The notes below the pieces were generated by a model that worked only from the letters and a program-made list of their open reading frames with translations, searched no databases and was not told the origin of the DNA. 43,538 nucleotides of DNA from positions 1 through 43,538 of IMG/VR virus record IMGVR_UViG_3300024520_000154; one strand, 5' to 3'. This document shows, one piece after another, positions 1-7,252 of this stretch. Every line of letters starts with the position of its first letter. Position 1 is the stretch's first letter. The position numbers and the translations under genes were made by a program. The stretch is from a virus.

Positions 1-2
1 AC

Positions 3-389
3 ACACTGGAGGCGTTCATCCTTGAAGGCCCGGAGCGCGAGGTCGATGCGTGGTGGGCTGAGAAGGGCATGGGGATTCGGACGTGCCTACTTGAAGAGGG
101 GCCTCCGGGTGAGTGCCGCCTTGAGCCATACGACGTGACAGATTTCAACGACGTTGGCTATCCCATCCCCCACTACACCACCGACCGCGCCCTGTCGCAC
201 GTTATCGAGGATCGGCTGGCGTCCGACGAGATCAATAAACCTTGGTACTACGCGCATGAGCTATTGCAGATTGTAACTGGGGGGCCTACCTTACAACCAA
301 ACGAGATTCCGGCCTTGTGGAAGGTTCTGGCAGCCACCAACCGCCAGCGCATACTCGCAGCGGCTAGGGCGATGGGGTTGGAGCGGTGA
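3..389 (+). CDS. Hypothetical phage protein, 5' end missing
   Basis: The reading frame is open from the first bases of the window and continues to a TGA at 387-389, so the 5' end of the gene lies outside. An internal ATG at 69 is possible, but the upstream residues (TLEAFILEGPEREVDAWWAE) read as natural protein. The visible 128 residues contain the motif PIPHYTTDRALSHVIEDRL. It resembles the P-x-Y-S/T-T-D-x-A-x-x motif of phage NinX/DUF2591 'ABA sandwich' proteins, whose function is poorly known. That assignment comes from memory of the motif and is tentative. Its stop overlaps the GTG start of the next gene, so the two are probably translationally coupled. Confidence 0.6.
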   Translation, partial: TLEAFILEGPEREVDAWWAEKGMGIRTCLLEEGPPGECRLEPYDVTDFNDVGYPIPHYTTDRALSHVIEDRLASDEINKPWYYAHELLQIVTGGPTLQPNEIPALWKVLAATNRQRILAAARAMGLER

Positions 390-595
390 GGCCCCAATGT
401 CGAAGGTGCAAATGGTGGGCACCGGGTATGGAGTCTGAGCGCCTGCCATATGAGGAAGTTGGCTGCAACGTGGCCCAGTGCAAGCGCCATGCTCCAGTCA
501 TGAATGAAGGGCTTCACCGCTGGCCGCTGGTAGAGAATTTTGACGGCTGTGGCGATTTCGAGAAACACGTTGACCCAGAACCTTCCGGCGGTTAG
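386..595 (+). CDS. Small Cys-rich (zinc-finger-like) hypothetical protein
   Basis: A 69-residue protein starting with GTG in a GTGA overlap with the stop of the preceding gene, which supports this start. Six cysteines are visible: C5 and C8 (CRRC), C27, C32 in the GCNVAQC stretch, and a late C near GCGDFE. The layout C-x2-C, then C-x4-C, then WPLVENFDGCGDFE is the kind seen in short phage rubredoxin-like or CxxC proteins that end in an acidic GDF motif. It is a metal-binding candidate only; no enzyme function can be assigned. The gene sits in a run of small early-type genes on the plus strand. Confidence 0.6.
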   Translation: MRPQCRRCKWWAPGMESERLPYEEVGCNVAQCKRHAPVMNEGLHRWPLVENFDGCGDFEKHVDPEPSGG

Positions 596-612
596 GTTTC
601 CATTACAGCGAT

Positions 613-633
613 TTCGGAAAATCCGAAGTTTTT
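613..633 (+). terminator. Weak hairpin plus T-run (possible attenuator)
   Basis: Arms TTCGGA (613-618) and TCCGAA (622-627) are separated by AAA and followed by GTTTTT. A 6-bp stem is short for an efficient terminator. Its position, 17 bp before the next ATG, could give partial termination or mask the ribosome site. It may equally be chance. Confidence 0.35.
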
Positions 634-649
634 CAAAACGGGGTTTTAC

Positions 650-901
650 ATGGCGAGTACAGCGACATTTGTTTATCAGGACACCGGCCAGGAGTGGGAC
701 GTTACGGTCAAGGTTGAGATCGACGACGACGGACTGGTCGAAATCAAAACGATTGAAACCCACGGATACACCGAAGATATGGGGCCGGCGCCTACTCAGG
801 ATGACCTGTCGGTACTGTGTGATGGCTTTGAATTTGACGATGGCTTTTGCGGATGGGCATACCACCATGCCGCTGAACAATCACAACCGGATCCTGACTG
901 A
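650..901 (+). CDS. Small acidic hypothetical protein
   Basis: An 83-residue, strongly acidic protein (runs such as EIDDDG, DDLS and EFDD) with a predicted short beta-strand start (ATFVYQDTGQEWDVTVKVEID). No family is recognised. The ATG at 650 follows the hairpin at 613-633, and the A of its final TGA stop is the A of the next gene's ATG (TGATG at 899-903). Tight packing with its neighbours supports a real gene. Acidic small early phage proteins are sometimes DNA mimics, but nothing here proves that. Confidence 0.55.
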   Translation: MASTATFVYQDTGQEWDVTVKVEIDDDGLVEIKTIETHGYTEDMGPAPTQDDLSVLCDGFEFDDGFCGWAYHHAAEQSQPDPD

Positions 902-1206
902 TGAAAAAATTCTGGTTCTGGCTCACGACAAACAAGTCATGCCCGTGGTGTGGTCTGGTAATGCGTTCGCGCATCTGGGCCAGACGCACAACCAGCGCAG
1001 CATGCCCTGACTGTTACCGGATGACCCTGCATGATCTGGCCTCGCGCGAGTCCAAAAAGAACAAAGATGAAAGCGAAACCATATATGATCCGCGCCCGAC
1101 CATTGCGAACCTGAAACCCGGTGGACGTGGTCACTTGCGTAATCAGAAATGCATTTGCCAGTCGGGTAAAAAATTCAAACACTGTTGCGGCAAGGGTGGA
1201 AGATGA
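901..1206 (+). CDS. SEC-C motif zinc-binding protein
   Basis: A 101-residue protein with two likely metal sites. Near the N terminus is a split C-P-x-C pair (SCPWCG around residues 13-17, then CPDC around 35-38). At the C terminus, residues about 82-98, is a typical SEC-C motif (C-x-C-x-SGKKFKHCCG), the zinc-binding tail known from SecA and many stand-alone proteins. In SecA this motif binds zinc and helps contact SecB and ribosomes; its role in phages is unknown. The start overlaps the previous stop. The SEC-C call is firm by motif; the function is not known. Confidence 0.75.
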   Translation: MKKFWFWLTTNKSCPWCGLVMRSRIWARRTTSAACPDCYRMTLHDLASRESKKNKDESETIYDPRPTIANLKPGGRGHLRNQKCICQSGKKFKHCCGKGGR

Positions 1207-1224
1207 TGCAAGCGGAGATTGACC

Positions 1225-1524
1225 GTGGACGATAAGCTGCTGCATGGGCTGGACGACATAACAAAGCCTGAGGTTGAGTCGATCCCGATGACCGCTGATC
1301 GCTTTTATAAGGACACCCCCAAGGGGCGCCTGCGTACCGCTGTATGCCGGGAGTGCAATCGTAACGTGATCTATCGCGAGACGGCGATGGCTTATCTTAT
1401 TGAGGTGCAGTGTGCCTGTGGAAATACGTTAACTGTCAGCAAAGGTCTTGAGCATAAGGCCGATGGCACGGTACGCAGTGTGCGTGGATTTCGTGTGCTG
1501 CCCGAAACAAGATTCAAACCTTAA
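1225..1524 (+). CDS. Zinc-ribbon-like hypothetical protein
   Basis: A 99-residue protein read from the GTG at 1225, which has GCGGAG (1212-1217) at a good distance; an in-frame TTG at 1219 is the alternative. A C-R-E-C pair around residues 37-40 is followed about 20 residues later by C-A-C-G, giving a treble-clef or zinc-ribbon pattern. A similar C-x2-C ... C-x-C-G-N pattern occurs in the gene at 10095-10319, so the two may be distant relatives. Function is unknown. Confidence 0.55.
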   Translation: MDDKLLHGLDDITKPEVESIPMTADRFYKDTPKGRLRTAVCRECNRNVIYRETAMAYLIEVQCACGNTLTVSKGLEHKADGTVRSVRGFRVLPETRFKP

Positions 1525-1546
1525 AGCTCATGAAGGGAGCAAATAA

Positions 1547-2110
1547 ATGGGGATGAAAATTACGGAAGCTTTGGCAGAGGTTAAAACTCTGAACAAGCGG
1601 ATCTCGAAAAAGCGAGAGAACATTTGTAAGTACCTGGTGCGTTTCGACTCGGTCAAAGATCCGCTTGGTGATGGCGGCTCGGAGAAATTTGTTGTTGAGC
1701 AGAAGCAGGCTCACGACGACCTGGTCGGTCGGATTGTGCAGATTCGCACGGCAATCCAGATCACCAACAACCGGACCAGCCTGACGGTTTGCGGCCAGAC
1801 CCGCACGATCGCGGAGTGGTTGACATGGCGCAAGGAATGCGCTGGGCTGGACCGTGGCCTGATCGACAAGATGCTTTCGAGCATCCGCAATGCCCGTGAC
1901 CAGTCGGAGAAGTTCAAGCGGGAGACTGAGGCCGATGGTGACAAGTCTCAGTATGATTTGTTTGTCGGGTACGACGAAGGCACCTTGGTGAAAGCCGAAG
2001 AGGCTTTTGAGAAGATTGTCTCTGACCTTGATGGTAAGCTATCGCTGATCAATGCGACGACCGACATCTCGGACAAGGACTTCAATACGATCGACTCGTT
2101 GCCTGACTGA
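1547..2110 (+). CDS. Coiled-coil hypothetical protein, septicolysin/DIP1984-like
   Basis: A 187-residue, mostly helical protein. The N-terminal helix (ITEALAEVKTLNKRISKKRE), a mid segment with QIRTAIQITN followed by a TRTIAEWLTWRKE helix, and a C-terminal charged helix resemble the DIP1984/septicolysin-like family (DUF6847), whose biochemical role is unclear. The assignment rests on pattern memory. GGGAG lies about 8 nt before the ATG at 1547, which supports this start. The gene is followed by a 375-bp stretch holding a tRNA and the ssb leader. Confidence 0.6.
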   Translation: MGMKITEALAEVKTLNKRISKKRENICKYLVRFDSVKDPLGDGGSEKFVVEQKQAHDDLVGRIVQIRTAIQITNNRTSLTVCGQTRTIAEWLTWRKECAGLDRGLIDKMLSSIRNARDQSEKFKRETEADGDKSQYDLFVGYDEGTLVKAEEAFEKIVSDLDGKLSLINATTDISDKDFNTIDSLPD

Positions 2111-2184
2111 TCATGTTTTTGTTTTGTTTAGCGAAGAGGGTTAAGTAAGTGGAGCAAGCTGTCAGCTTAACATTTCAGCAACAT

Positions 2185-2256
2185 GTTTCCCTAGCTCAGT
2201 TGGAAGAGCATTTGCCTACGGAGCAAAATGCGATGGTTCGAGTCCATCGGGAGATG
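2185..2256 (+). tRNA. tRNA-Arg (anticodon ACG)
   Basis: A full cloverleaf can be folded by eye. The acceptor is GTTTCCC (2185-2191) with GGGAGAT (2249-2255), which includes two G-U pairs. The D stem is GCTC/GAGC with loop AGTTGGAA. The anticodon stem TTTGC/GCAAA (2211-2215, 2223-2227) encloses loop CTACGGA with anticodon ACG at 2218-2220. The T arm is GATGG-TTCGAGT-CCATC (2232-2248). The variable loop is four bases. No CCA is encoded (TCA follows the discriminator G). ACG reads CGU, and also CGC/CGA if A34 is deaminated by a TadA-type enzyme. The acceptor is slightly weak, so charging should be tested. Confidence 0.85.
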
Positions 2257-2485
2257 TCAGCGATTGCAAATCGCTCAATTTCAAAGCTGAAAATTAAGAA
2301 GATCATTACGCTGAAAGCTTGTTTACATAAAAGTGAAAAGGGAAAAGCGAAAAGCTATTTACAAATCCCATTTTCACCAGATCGGTGTGGAGACATACCG
2401 GACGCATTTTCACTTCGTGTGCGCCCCTGGTTTGGGCTGCTACTCAAGACACTTTTTTTCACCCCACAAGGCATAGGAGAAATGT
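2257..2485 (+). other. Non-coding leader between tRNA and ssb
   Basis: An A-rich stretch with no convincing gene. It holds a loose inverted pair, GTGAAAAGGG (2333-2342) and CCCATTTTCAC (2367-2377), with a second GCATTTTCAC near 2404, and AT-rich segments such as GTTTACATAAAAG that could serve as promoter elements. No clear -35/-10 pair could be fixed. It probably contains the ssb promoter or a processing site for the tRNA transcript. Confidence 0.35.
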
Positions 2486-2923
2486 ATGCCGAACTACAGT
2501 AAAGTGATTCAGATTGGTCACCTCGCCAGGGACCCTGAGTTACACAAATTTGATGACGGCAATCAGGTAGCTGGTTGCGCGATGGCGGTTAACAACCCGT
2601 TTGCCAAAGACGACGAGAACGGTAAAAAGCCTGTGTGCTTTACCGACATCAAAATCTGGGGCAAGCAGGCAGGTACGTTCTGTGATTATCTCAAGAAGGG
2701 CGATGCCGTCATGGTTGAGGGTCGTCTGGATTCGGAAAAGTGGCAGGATAAAGACACTGGCGCCAACCGGTCGAAGCATATCATTGTTGTCGATCGGTTT
2801 GTGTTCTTGCCGAAGGGCGAGGGGCAGGCGGCAGCGGGTGGTGCTGTACCGCCATCAGCGCCGAGCACACCGCCGACAGGTGGTCAGGGTGGCGGTGGTG
2901 AGGATGACGCTATTCCTTTTTGA
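2486..2923 (+). CDS. ssb: Single-stranded DNA-binding protein
   Basis: A 145-residue protein with an OB-fold SSB core: N-terminal strand SKVIQIGHLARDPEL, then FTDIKIWGKQAGTFCDYLKKGDAVMVEGRL, typical of SSBs, then a Gly/Pro-rich disordered linker. It ends in the acidic tip DDAIPF, matching the bacterial SSB C-terminal DDIPF peptide that recruits partner proteins. It binds and protects single-stranded DNA during replication and recombination. AGGAG about 7 nt before the ATG fixes the start. Sak4-family annealing proteins are known to depend on SSB, and a Sak4-like gene lies at 8310. A strong terminator follows directly. Confidence 0.95.
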   Translation: MPNYSKVIQIGHLARDPELHKFDDGNQVAGCAMAVNNPFAKDDENGKKPVCFTDIKIWGKQAGTFCDYLKKGDAVMVEGRLDSEKWQDKDTGANRSKHIIVVDRFVFLPKGEGQAAAGGAVPPSAPSTPPTGGQGGGGEDDAIPF

Positions 2924-2956
2924 TTTGTCCGTGGTCGCCATGCCACGTTCATCCCT

Positions 2957-2991
2957 GGGTCATCAAGCTCTATAGCTTGGTGGCCCTTTTT
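2957..2991 (+). terminator. Rho-independent terminator after ssb
   Basis: A 13-bp stem from GGGTCATCAAGCT (2957-2969) to AGCTTGGTGGCCC (2974-2986), with three G-T wobbles and a CTAT loop, is followed by TTTTTATTT. It lies between the convergent ssb and primase genes and ends the plus-strand early operon. Confidence 0.9.
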
Positions 2992-5095
2992 ATTTGGGAG
3001 TCCAGGTTCTCGCTGACTTGCGACCGTCCACAGATTTAGACACCTTATTCTCGTAGCCCATCATCCGCATGATGGCACACGCCCGGTTGGACGACCGGCG
3101 GTCCTGCTTATCCACGTCCAGACCGACAGCATCGAGCAGGATCTGCTTGGTGGTGATTTCACCGGTTGAAGCATAGAGCCAATTCTTGATCGCCTCTTCC
3201 CATGTGTCCTCTTCCCTGCGGGCTTCTTGCTCTTCAGCAGCATCACCCACAGGCATGTCCCACCATGACGCACCACTGTTGATGCGTTGGCAAGCTTCAG
3301 CAAAATATTGATCCCGGTTTTCCTTGAGCAGATCCAGATTGATTCGCCCACAGGAGATCGGCCAGAACCTACGGCCACCGGAAGAGTCTTTGAGGTAATG
3401 CGTTTCGTTGGTCGTACCGACAAAGATGCAGCGCCGGGGGTGGTCTTGTGTCTCCCGGTCGAAGGGCTTGCGGTATCGATCGCATGCGTTACTGATTGTC
3501 TGTTTGATTCGGGTGGTTTCACCCTTGTTGAATGCGTCCAGCTCGGCGATCTCTACGATTAACTTGCCGTGCAATGCCAAGAAGAAATCTTTTGTATTAA
3601 TGCTTTCGATCATCTCTGTATACCAGTCACCACCAATGATCGACATCGCTGTGGACTTGAAGGTGCCTTGGGCGCCCTCGAACACGACCATGCTATCGAC
3701 CTTGCAGCCCGGCTTTGATATACGAGCGGCAAGCGACAGCATGAAATTCTTACTGACTGCCATCGAGTATATGGTGGGGTCAACCCCGAAGGCATCCGCC
3801 ATCATCATATCGATACGGTTGATGCCATCCCACTTCAGACCCTGGAGCCATTCGTTGGGCTCGTTGCGGCGGTTGCGGCTGGCGTGTAGGTGGACAGCCT
3901 TGCGCACGTTGTCGTCACGCACGTCAATCTGTAGGTGCCCCTGAAAGTATTCGGTCACGGCAAAGGTGTCGGCATCACACCACTCACGCTGTTTGCCGCG
4001 CCATGTCGTGAAGATCTTTGAGTGGAAATCGTCGTACCATATAGAGTCGCGCAGTTCGGGCACGGTACGCATCACATTGCCGATGCAATGCAGGTTCTTC
4101 ATAGGCTTGTATGTCTGTGGGTCGATGATCACGCCGGCGGCTGCACGGACATCATCCGAGCTACGGATGTCACCGTCCACGTCCACATCGCGTGACTCGT
4201 CAACCAGGGTGATGGCATCATCGAGGGTGGCATCTGCTGCGTCCCACCCCTTGGGTTTGCCTGCTGGTAGGATGCGCCTGAGCGAGGACACCGCTACGGC
4301 CCTGAGTTTAGCTGTCACCTGATCCATTGCATCGATACCGGGTTGGTCTGCGTCCGGCCAGAGGATAACGTCACGGCCCTCGAGGGGGCTCCAGTCGGTC
4401 TTGCCGACAGCCTTTGACCCACCGGTCCAGCACATGCATACAAGGTGGGGGAATAACTCAGCCGCTGCAAGGGTAGCCTTCTCGCCTTCGCACACCATGA
4501 CGACCCCACGATCCTTCCGATGGAGTTCGTTCAGGCCGAAGAGCGGTCGCTTGTTGGGCCAGGCTTTCTTCGTCCATTCACGATCGTCGGCTGACCAGGA
4601 GTAGGTGACAAAGATCTTCTCATCTTTAATGATGTACTTGACAACGTACATGATGGGGGTGCCGCGCCGGTCACAGTATGGGTAGATATTACTTGGGTTG
4701 CCGGGGGGAGCTGGCGGTTCAGTCCCTTGCGGGGCGGCAATCAGCTTAGGAACCTTTTTTAATGGCCCTTCGTTCACGACGGTGGAAGCTGCAATGTATC
4801 CCGCTGCGCCAGCCAGCTTGTCGTAGGCATCTGAATTTTTACAACCATTAATTTTTGCATAGAGGCTGATGAGATCGCCGCCTCTATCTTCGGTGGCAAA
4901 GTCCTGCCACATCCCGGTGTCCAGATTGACCCGGCATGATCCGCCGTTTGTTTTGGTGTCACCTTTGAGGTTTCCACAGATCCACTCCCGCCCTTTTCTT
5001 TCCCCACCTGGTAGCCATTCCGATACAAGTTCTTGCGACTGCGAAAGCAACACGCCTGCCAGTGTTGCGAAATCCCTCGTTGTTGCGGTTGCCAT
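2990..5095 (-). CDS. Primase-helicase with Toprim and VirE-like ATPase domains
   Basis: A 701-residue replication protein. Residues 1-100 form a primase-type N terminus with few Cys (C40, C54). Toprim signatures follow: V-x-E-G-E at about 201-205 (VCEGEK) and D248-x-D250 (WPDADQPG). A virulence-associated-E-type P-loop helicase follows, with Walker A GAQGTFKST (474-482), Walker B LIVEIAELD (512-520), and sensor and arginine-finger segments GTTNETHYLKDSSGGRRFWP (about 560-579). Such proteins prime and unwind DNA at phage forks. It is the last gene of the minus-strand operon that begins near 7138. A complete two-Cys-pair zinc ribbon is not evident at the N terminus, so template recognition may differ from DnaG. 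Confidence 0.9.
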   Translation of the reverse strand: MATATTRDFATLAGVLLSQSQELVSEWLPGGERKGREWICGNLKGDTKTNGGSCRVNLDTGMWQDFATEDRGGDLISLYAKINGCKNSDAYDKLAGAAGYIAASTVVNEGPLKKVPKLIAAPQGTEPPAPPGNPSNIYPYCDRRGTPIMYVVKYIIKDEKIFVTYSWSADDREWTKKAWPNKRPLFGLNELHRKDRGVVMVCEGEKATLAAAELFPHLVCMCWTGGSKAVGKTDWSPLEGRDVILWPDADQPGIDAMDQVTAKLRAVAVSSLRRILPAGKPKGWDAADATLDDAITLVDESRDVDVDGDIRSSDDVRAAAGVIIDPQTYKPMKNLHCIGNVMRTVPELRDSIWYDDFHSKIFTTWRGKQREWCDADTFAVTEYFQGHLQIDVRDDNVRKAVHLHASRNRRNEPNEWLQGLKWDGINRIDMMMADAFGVDPTIYSMAVSKNFMLSLAARISKPGCKVDSMVVFEGAQGTFKSTAMSIIGGDWYTEMIESINTKDFFLALHGKLIVEIAELDAFNKGETTRIKQTISNACDRYRKPFDRETQDHPRRCIFVGTTNETHYLKDSSGGRRFWPISCGRINLDLLKENRDQYFAEACQRINSGASWWDMPVGDAAEEQEARREEDTWEEAIKNWLYASTGEITTKQILLDAVGLDVDKQDRRSSNRACAIMRMMGYENKVSKSVDGRKSARTWTPK

Positions 5096-5104
5096 GTGAT
5101 GTGT

Positions 5105-5473
5105 TCACCCCTCGTTTATAAGTGCGACACCGTCTTCGGGTGAGCGCACGATGCCTGCGATGCCACCGTTGTTATTGACGGCATCAATGAATTTCAATTG
5201 CGCTTGTGAAGCGCGTCCTCGTTCCGTTTTTACTTCCATCGCGACGAACACGGCAATCGTTTGCCCAACCATCCCAGGCGTGATGGTCACTGGTGTCCAA
5301 CCGATCAGGTCAGAGCCGCCAGGGTTGGCGACACCGTATTTAATATGCGACCCATCAGCCATTAAAGCAAGGCCACAATTATTTCTGAACACCCGAGCAC
5401 CAGCCTTGCTAACCTCGAGCATTATTTCTCGCTGCAAAACCGCTTCCGGTTTTCTTTCGGTTTCTCCAGACAT
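5105..5473 (-). CDS. VRR-NUC domain nuclease
   Basis: A 122-residue stand-alone VRR-NUC protein, the usual size for phage members. The PD-(D/E)xK core is visible: GGSDLIGW with D55, a strand ending in A-M-E-V-K (E80, K82), and Q90 in RASQAQLKFID. The end GIVRSPEDG is also typical. The family includes structure-selective DNA nucleases (FAN1 relatives) thought to cut flaps or branched DNA. The start overlaps the 3' end of the upstream helicase by 65 bp in another frame, indicating tight coupling with the helicase and primase-helicase. Confidence 0.9.
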   Translation of the reverse strand: MSGETERKPEAVLQREIMLEVSKAGARVFRNNCGLALMADGSHIKYGVANPGGSDLIGWTPVTITPGMVGQTIAVFVAMEVKTERGRASQAQLKFIDAVNNNGGIAGIVRSPEDGVALINEG

Positions 5474-6842
5474 TACGAGCCCACCCTTCAGCGTGAGGGT
5501 AACCGCGCGACCGCCCCAATGCGATCAAATCGTCAAGGGATTCACAGTTCGCCTGCTCCATAATCCTTTGACGGCGTAATTTCTTTTTGTCAACTTCCGC
5601 CAGCTTGCCCTTTTTGATTTCGACTTCTCGAGCGGTGATCGGTATCTCAGTGTCGCACAATGGGCACACCCTGGTACCGGCGGGTACTGCTCCAAAGCAT
5701 TCAGGACATATGCGAACGGGCACATCGGTGTTGGCCTTTGTCTTCTTTGGCCGACCTTTAAGCGTCCACTCTCGGTCATCGTCAGGCAGTCCATGACGGG
5801 TGCAGTTACCAGCGTGGTCAAGGATTGTGGAGATCGTCCCATCTCGTTGTGGGCGCAACCCCCTACCCCACCCTTGCAGCACACGGGTCAGGGACCGGGA
5901 CGGGCACACGTCGATCACGGTCTGGATGGGTCGGGACTGGCCGGCGGGTATATCAAACCCCTCGCCGAACAGCCCAACGTTTACCAGCCCCAGTAGGTGA
6001 CCGGCCTTGAGATCTTCGATCGCGCCGTTGCGCTCATCGCGCTTGGTTTCCCCGTCAACGTGGACGCATGGGATCCCAGCAGCCCTGAAAGCCCTGACCA
6101 TATTGATGGAGTGTTCGACCGACACCCCGAACGCCAGAAATTTAGTGCCCATCGCGAGATCTTTGTAATGTCGGACAACGTCACCTGTGATCGAGGGCCG
6201 GTCAACCACCGCGCGCCGTTGCTTTTTGTTGTAATCGCCAGCTACCATGCCCACCCCTGACATATCGATGCCACCGCCGGGCGCGAACAGCCGGTAGTCG
6301 TTGAGGTGCCCGTCAGCGATAAGCTCGGCAACGGTTGGACCGGTGATCAGGAAGTCGAAATGCTCATCAAGCCCCTTGCCATCCAATCGTTGGGGCGTGG
6401 CCGACAGGCCAATGTGGATCACATCCGGGTAGGCTTGCATGATCTTCGACCAGGACGCAGCGGTGCAGTGGTGTGCCTCATCCCACCACATGACATCTGG
6501 CTTGCGTAGACGGCGGTGCTTGTCCTTCGATGCCAGACTCGGTATGGAGTTCACCTGAAGGTGTCTTAATGGCAGGAAGGGGTAATCTGGGGCCACGTAG
6601 CCGTGTGGGATGGAGAAGTCACTGAAGGTTCGGGATGCCTGATCGATCAATTCCCGGCGATGGACGTTAAACCATGTGCGCAAGCCCCGGTTGCATGACA
6701 CTGATATGAGCCGTGCTGCGAGGACTGTTTTGCCTGCGCCAGTGGGGAGCTGCACCATAATGCGGCGGTAACCGGCGGCAATAGCCGCACGAATCTCAAC
6801 CTCTATGCGGGTTTGATACCCACGATCCTGGTAGATAACCAT
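5409..6842 (-). CDS. SF2 DEAH-box DNA helicase
   Basis: A 477-residue superfamily 2 helicase of the RadD/UvsW-like kind. Motif I PTGAGKT is at 33-39, motif II DEAH at 121-124, motif III LSATP at 146-150 and motif VI QGWGRGLRP at 323-331. After the helicase core a four-Cys zinc knuckle (C379-x2-C382, C393-x2-C396) resembles the C-terminal zinc finger of RadD. It probably remodels replication or recombination intermediates. A promoter-like sequence lies directly upstream and would start transcription almost at the ATG. Confidence 0.92.
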   Translation of the reverse strand: MVIYQDRGYQTRIEVEIRAAIAAGYRRIMVQLPTGAGKTVLAARLISVSCNRGLRTWFNVHRRELIDQASRTFSDFSIPHGYVAPDYPFLPLRHLQVNSIPSLASKDKHRRLRKPDVMWWDEAHHCTAASWSKIMQAYPDVIHIGLSATPQRLDGKGLDEHFDFLITGPTVAELIADGHLNDYRLFAPGGGIDMSGVGMVAGDYNKKQRRAVVDRPSITGDVVRHYKDLAMGTKFLAFGVSVEHSINMVRAFRAAGIPCVHVDGETKRDERNGAIEDLKAGHLLGLVNVGLFGEGFDIPAGQSRPIQTVIDVCPSRSLTRVLQGWGRGLRPQRDGTISTILDHAGNCTRHGLPDDDREWTLKGRPKKTKANTDVPVRICPECFGAVPAGTRVCPLCDTEIPITAREVEIKKGKLAEVDKKKLRRQRIMEQANCESLDDLIALGRSRGYPHAEGWARNVWRNRKKTGSGFAARNNARG

Positions 6843-6848
6843 ATGTAT

Positions 6849-6876
6849 AGGATACCTTGACAGAGGTTTCCGTCAA
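6849..6876 (-). promoter_or_regulatory. Promoter and operator candidate for the helicase operon
   Basis: On the minus strand TTGACG (6876-6871) and TATCCT (6854-6849) are 16 bp apart, which would place the transcript start near the ATG at 6842. The -35 is embedded in an imperfect 20-bp dyad at 6857-6876 (TTGACNGA ... TCNGTCAA), so a regulator could block it. Confidence 0.5.
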
Positions 6877-6889
6877 TGTAGCAATTTTT

Positions 6890-7138
6890 TCAGCGGGGGG
6901 GATTGTCTTCTATTTCGCGACCATCAACCAGGTCTTGGTATGTAATGTCACGTTCTTCTGCGACAGCGATGTCCATGATCTTCCCCTGCATTCTATTGGG
7001 GATCAACCCACCGGACCCGCCCTTCTCGCGCGGCTGGATCCAGAGCCACACAGCGGTGTGGGAGAGGTTCAGCTTCCGAGCGGTGCGGCGGATGCCACGG
7101 AACTGGTTTACTACATGTTGTGCCGGGCTGACTTTCAT
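6890..7138 (-). CDS. Cro/CI-type HTH regulator, carph-isopro-like
   Basis: An 82-residue DNA-binding protein. The stretch HVVNQFRGIRRTARKLNLSH, then TAVWLWIQPREKGGSGGLIPNR, then an AVAEERDITYQDLVDG tail fits the small Cro-like 'carph-isopro' regulators: a helix-turn-helix followed by the conserved KGGTGG-x-IP turn. I start at the ATG at 7138 because the family core begins just after it and because TACAAT at 7153-7148 could act as a -10 giving a near-leaderless message, as for lambda cI. In-frame ATGs at 7147 and 7168 are alternatives; none has a clear ribosome site. It probably controls the divergent promoters between it and the exonuclease operon. Confidence 0.8.
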   Translation of the reverse strand: MKVSPAQHVVNQFRGIRRTARKLNLSHTAVWLWIQPREKGGSGGLIPNRMQGKIMDIAVAEERDITYQDLVDGREIEDNPPR

Positions 7139-7147
7139 ATCGCACAT

Positions 7148-7250
7148 ATTGTAGCGTAAGTTATCCATGACATGGAATCACGATTCCGCTAAATTTGTCA
7201 TTTGACATAGGGGCTGGTTAGATTATCTTTACAGCAACGAAAGGAGGTGA
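7148..7250. promoter_or_regulatory. Divergent early control region with palindromic operators
   Basis: The plus-strand promoter is TTGACA (7202-7207), 16 bp, TATCTT (7224-7229), followed by the ribosome site AAAGGAGGTGA (7240-7250) of the exonuclease gene. Two dyads are present: GGAATC-AC-GATTCC (7174-7187) and GTCA-TT-TGAC (7197-7206). The second overlaps the -35. A minus-strand -10 candidate TACAAT lies at 7153-7148. The arrangement is that of a repressor-operator switch, with the HTH gene at 6890-7138 the obvious candidate binder. Confidence 0.65.
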
Positions 7251-7252
7251 GT

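Noticed and set aside
2149-2502. Open frame of 117 codons across the tRNA and ssb leader
   Set aside because: It runs straight through a complete tRNA cloverleaf and past the ssb start in another frame. No ribosome site or family pattern.
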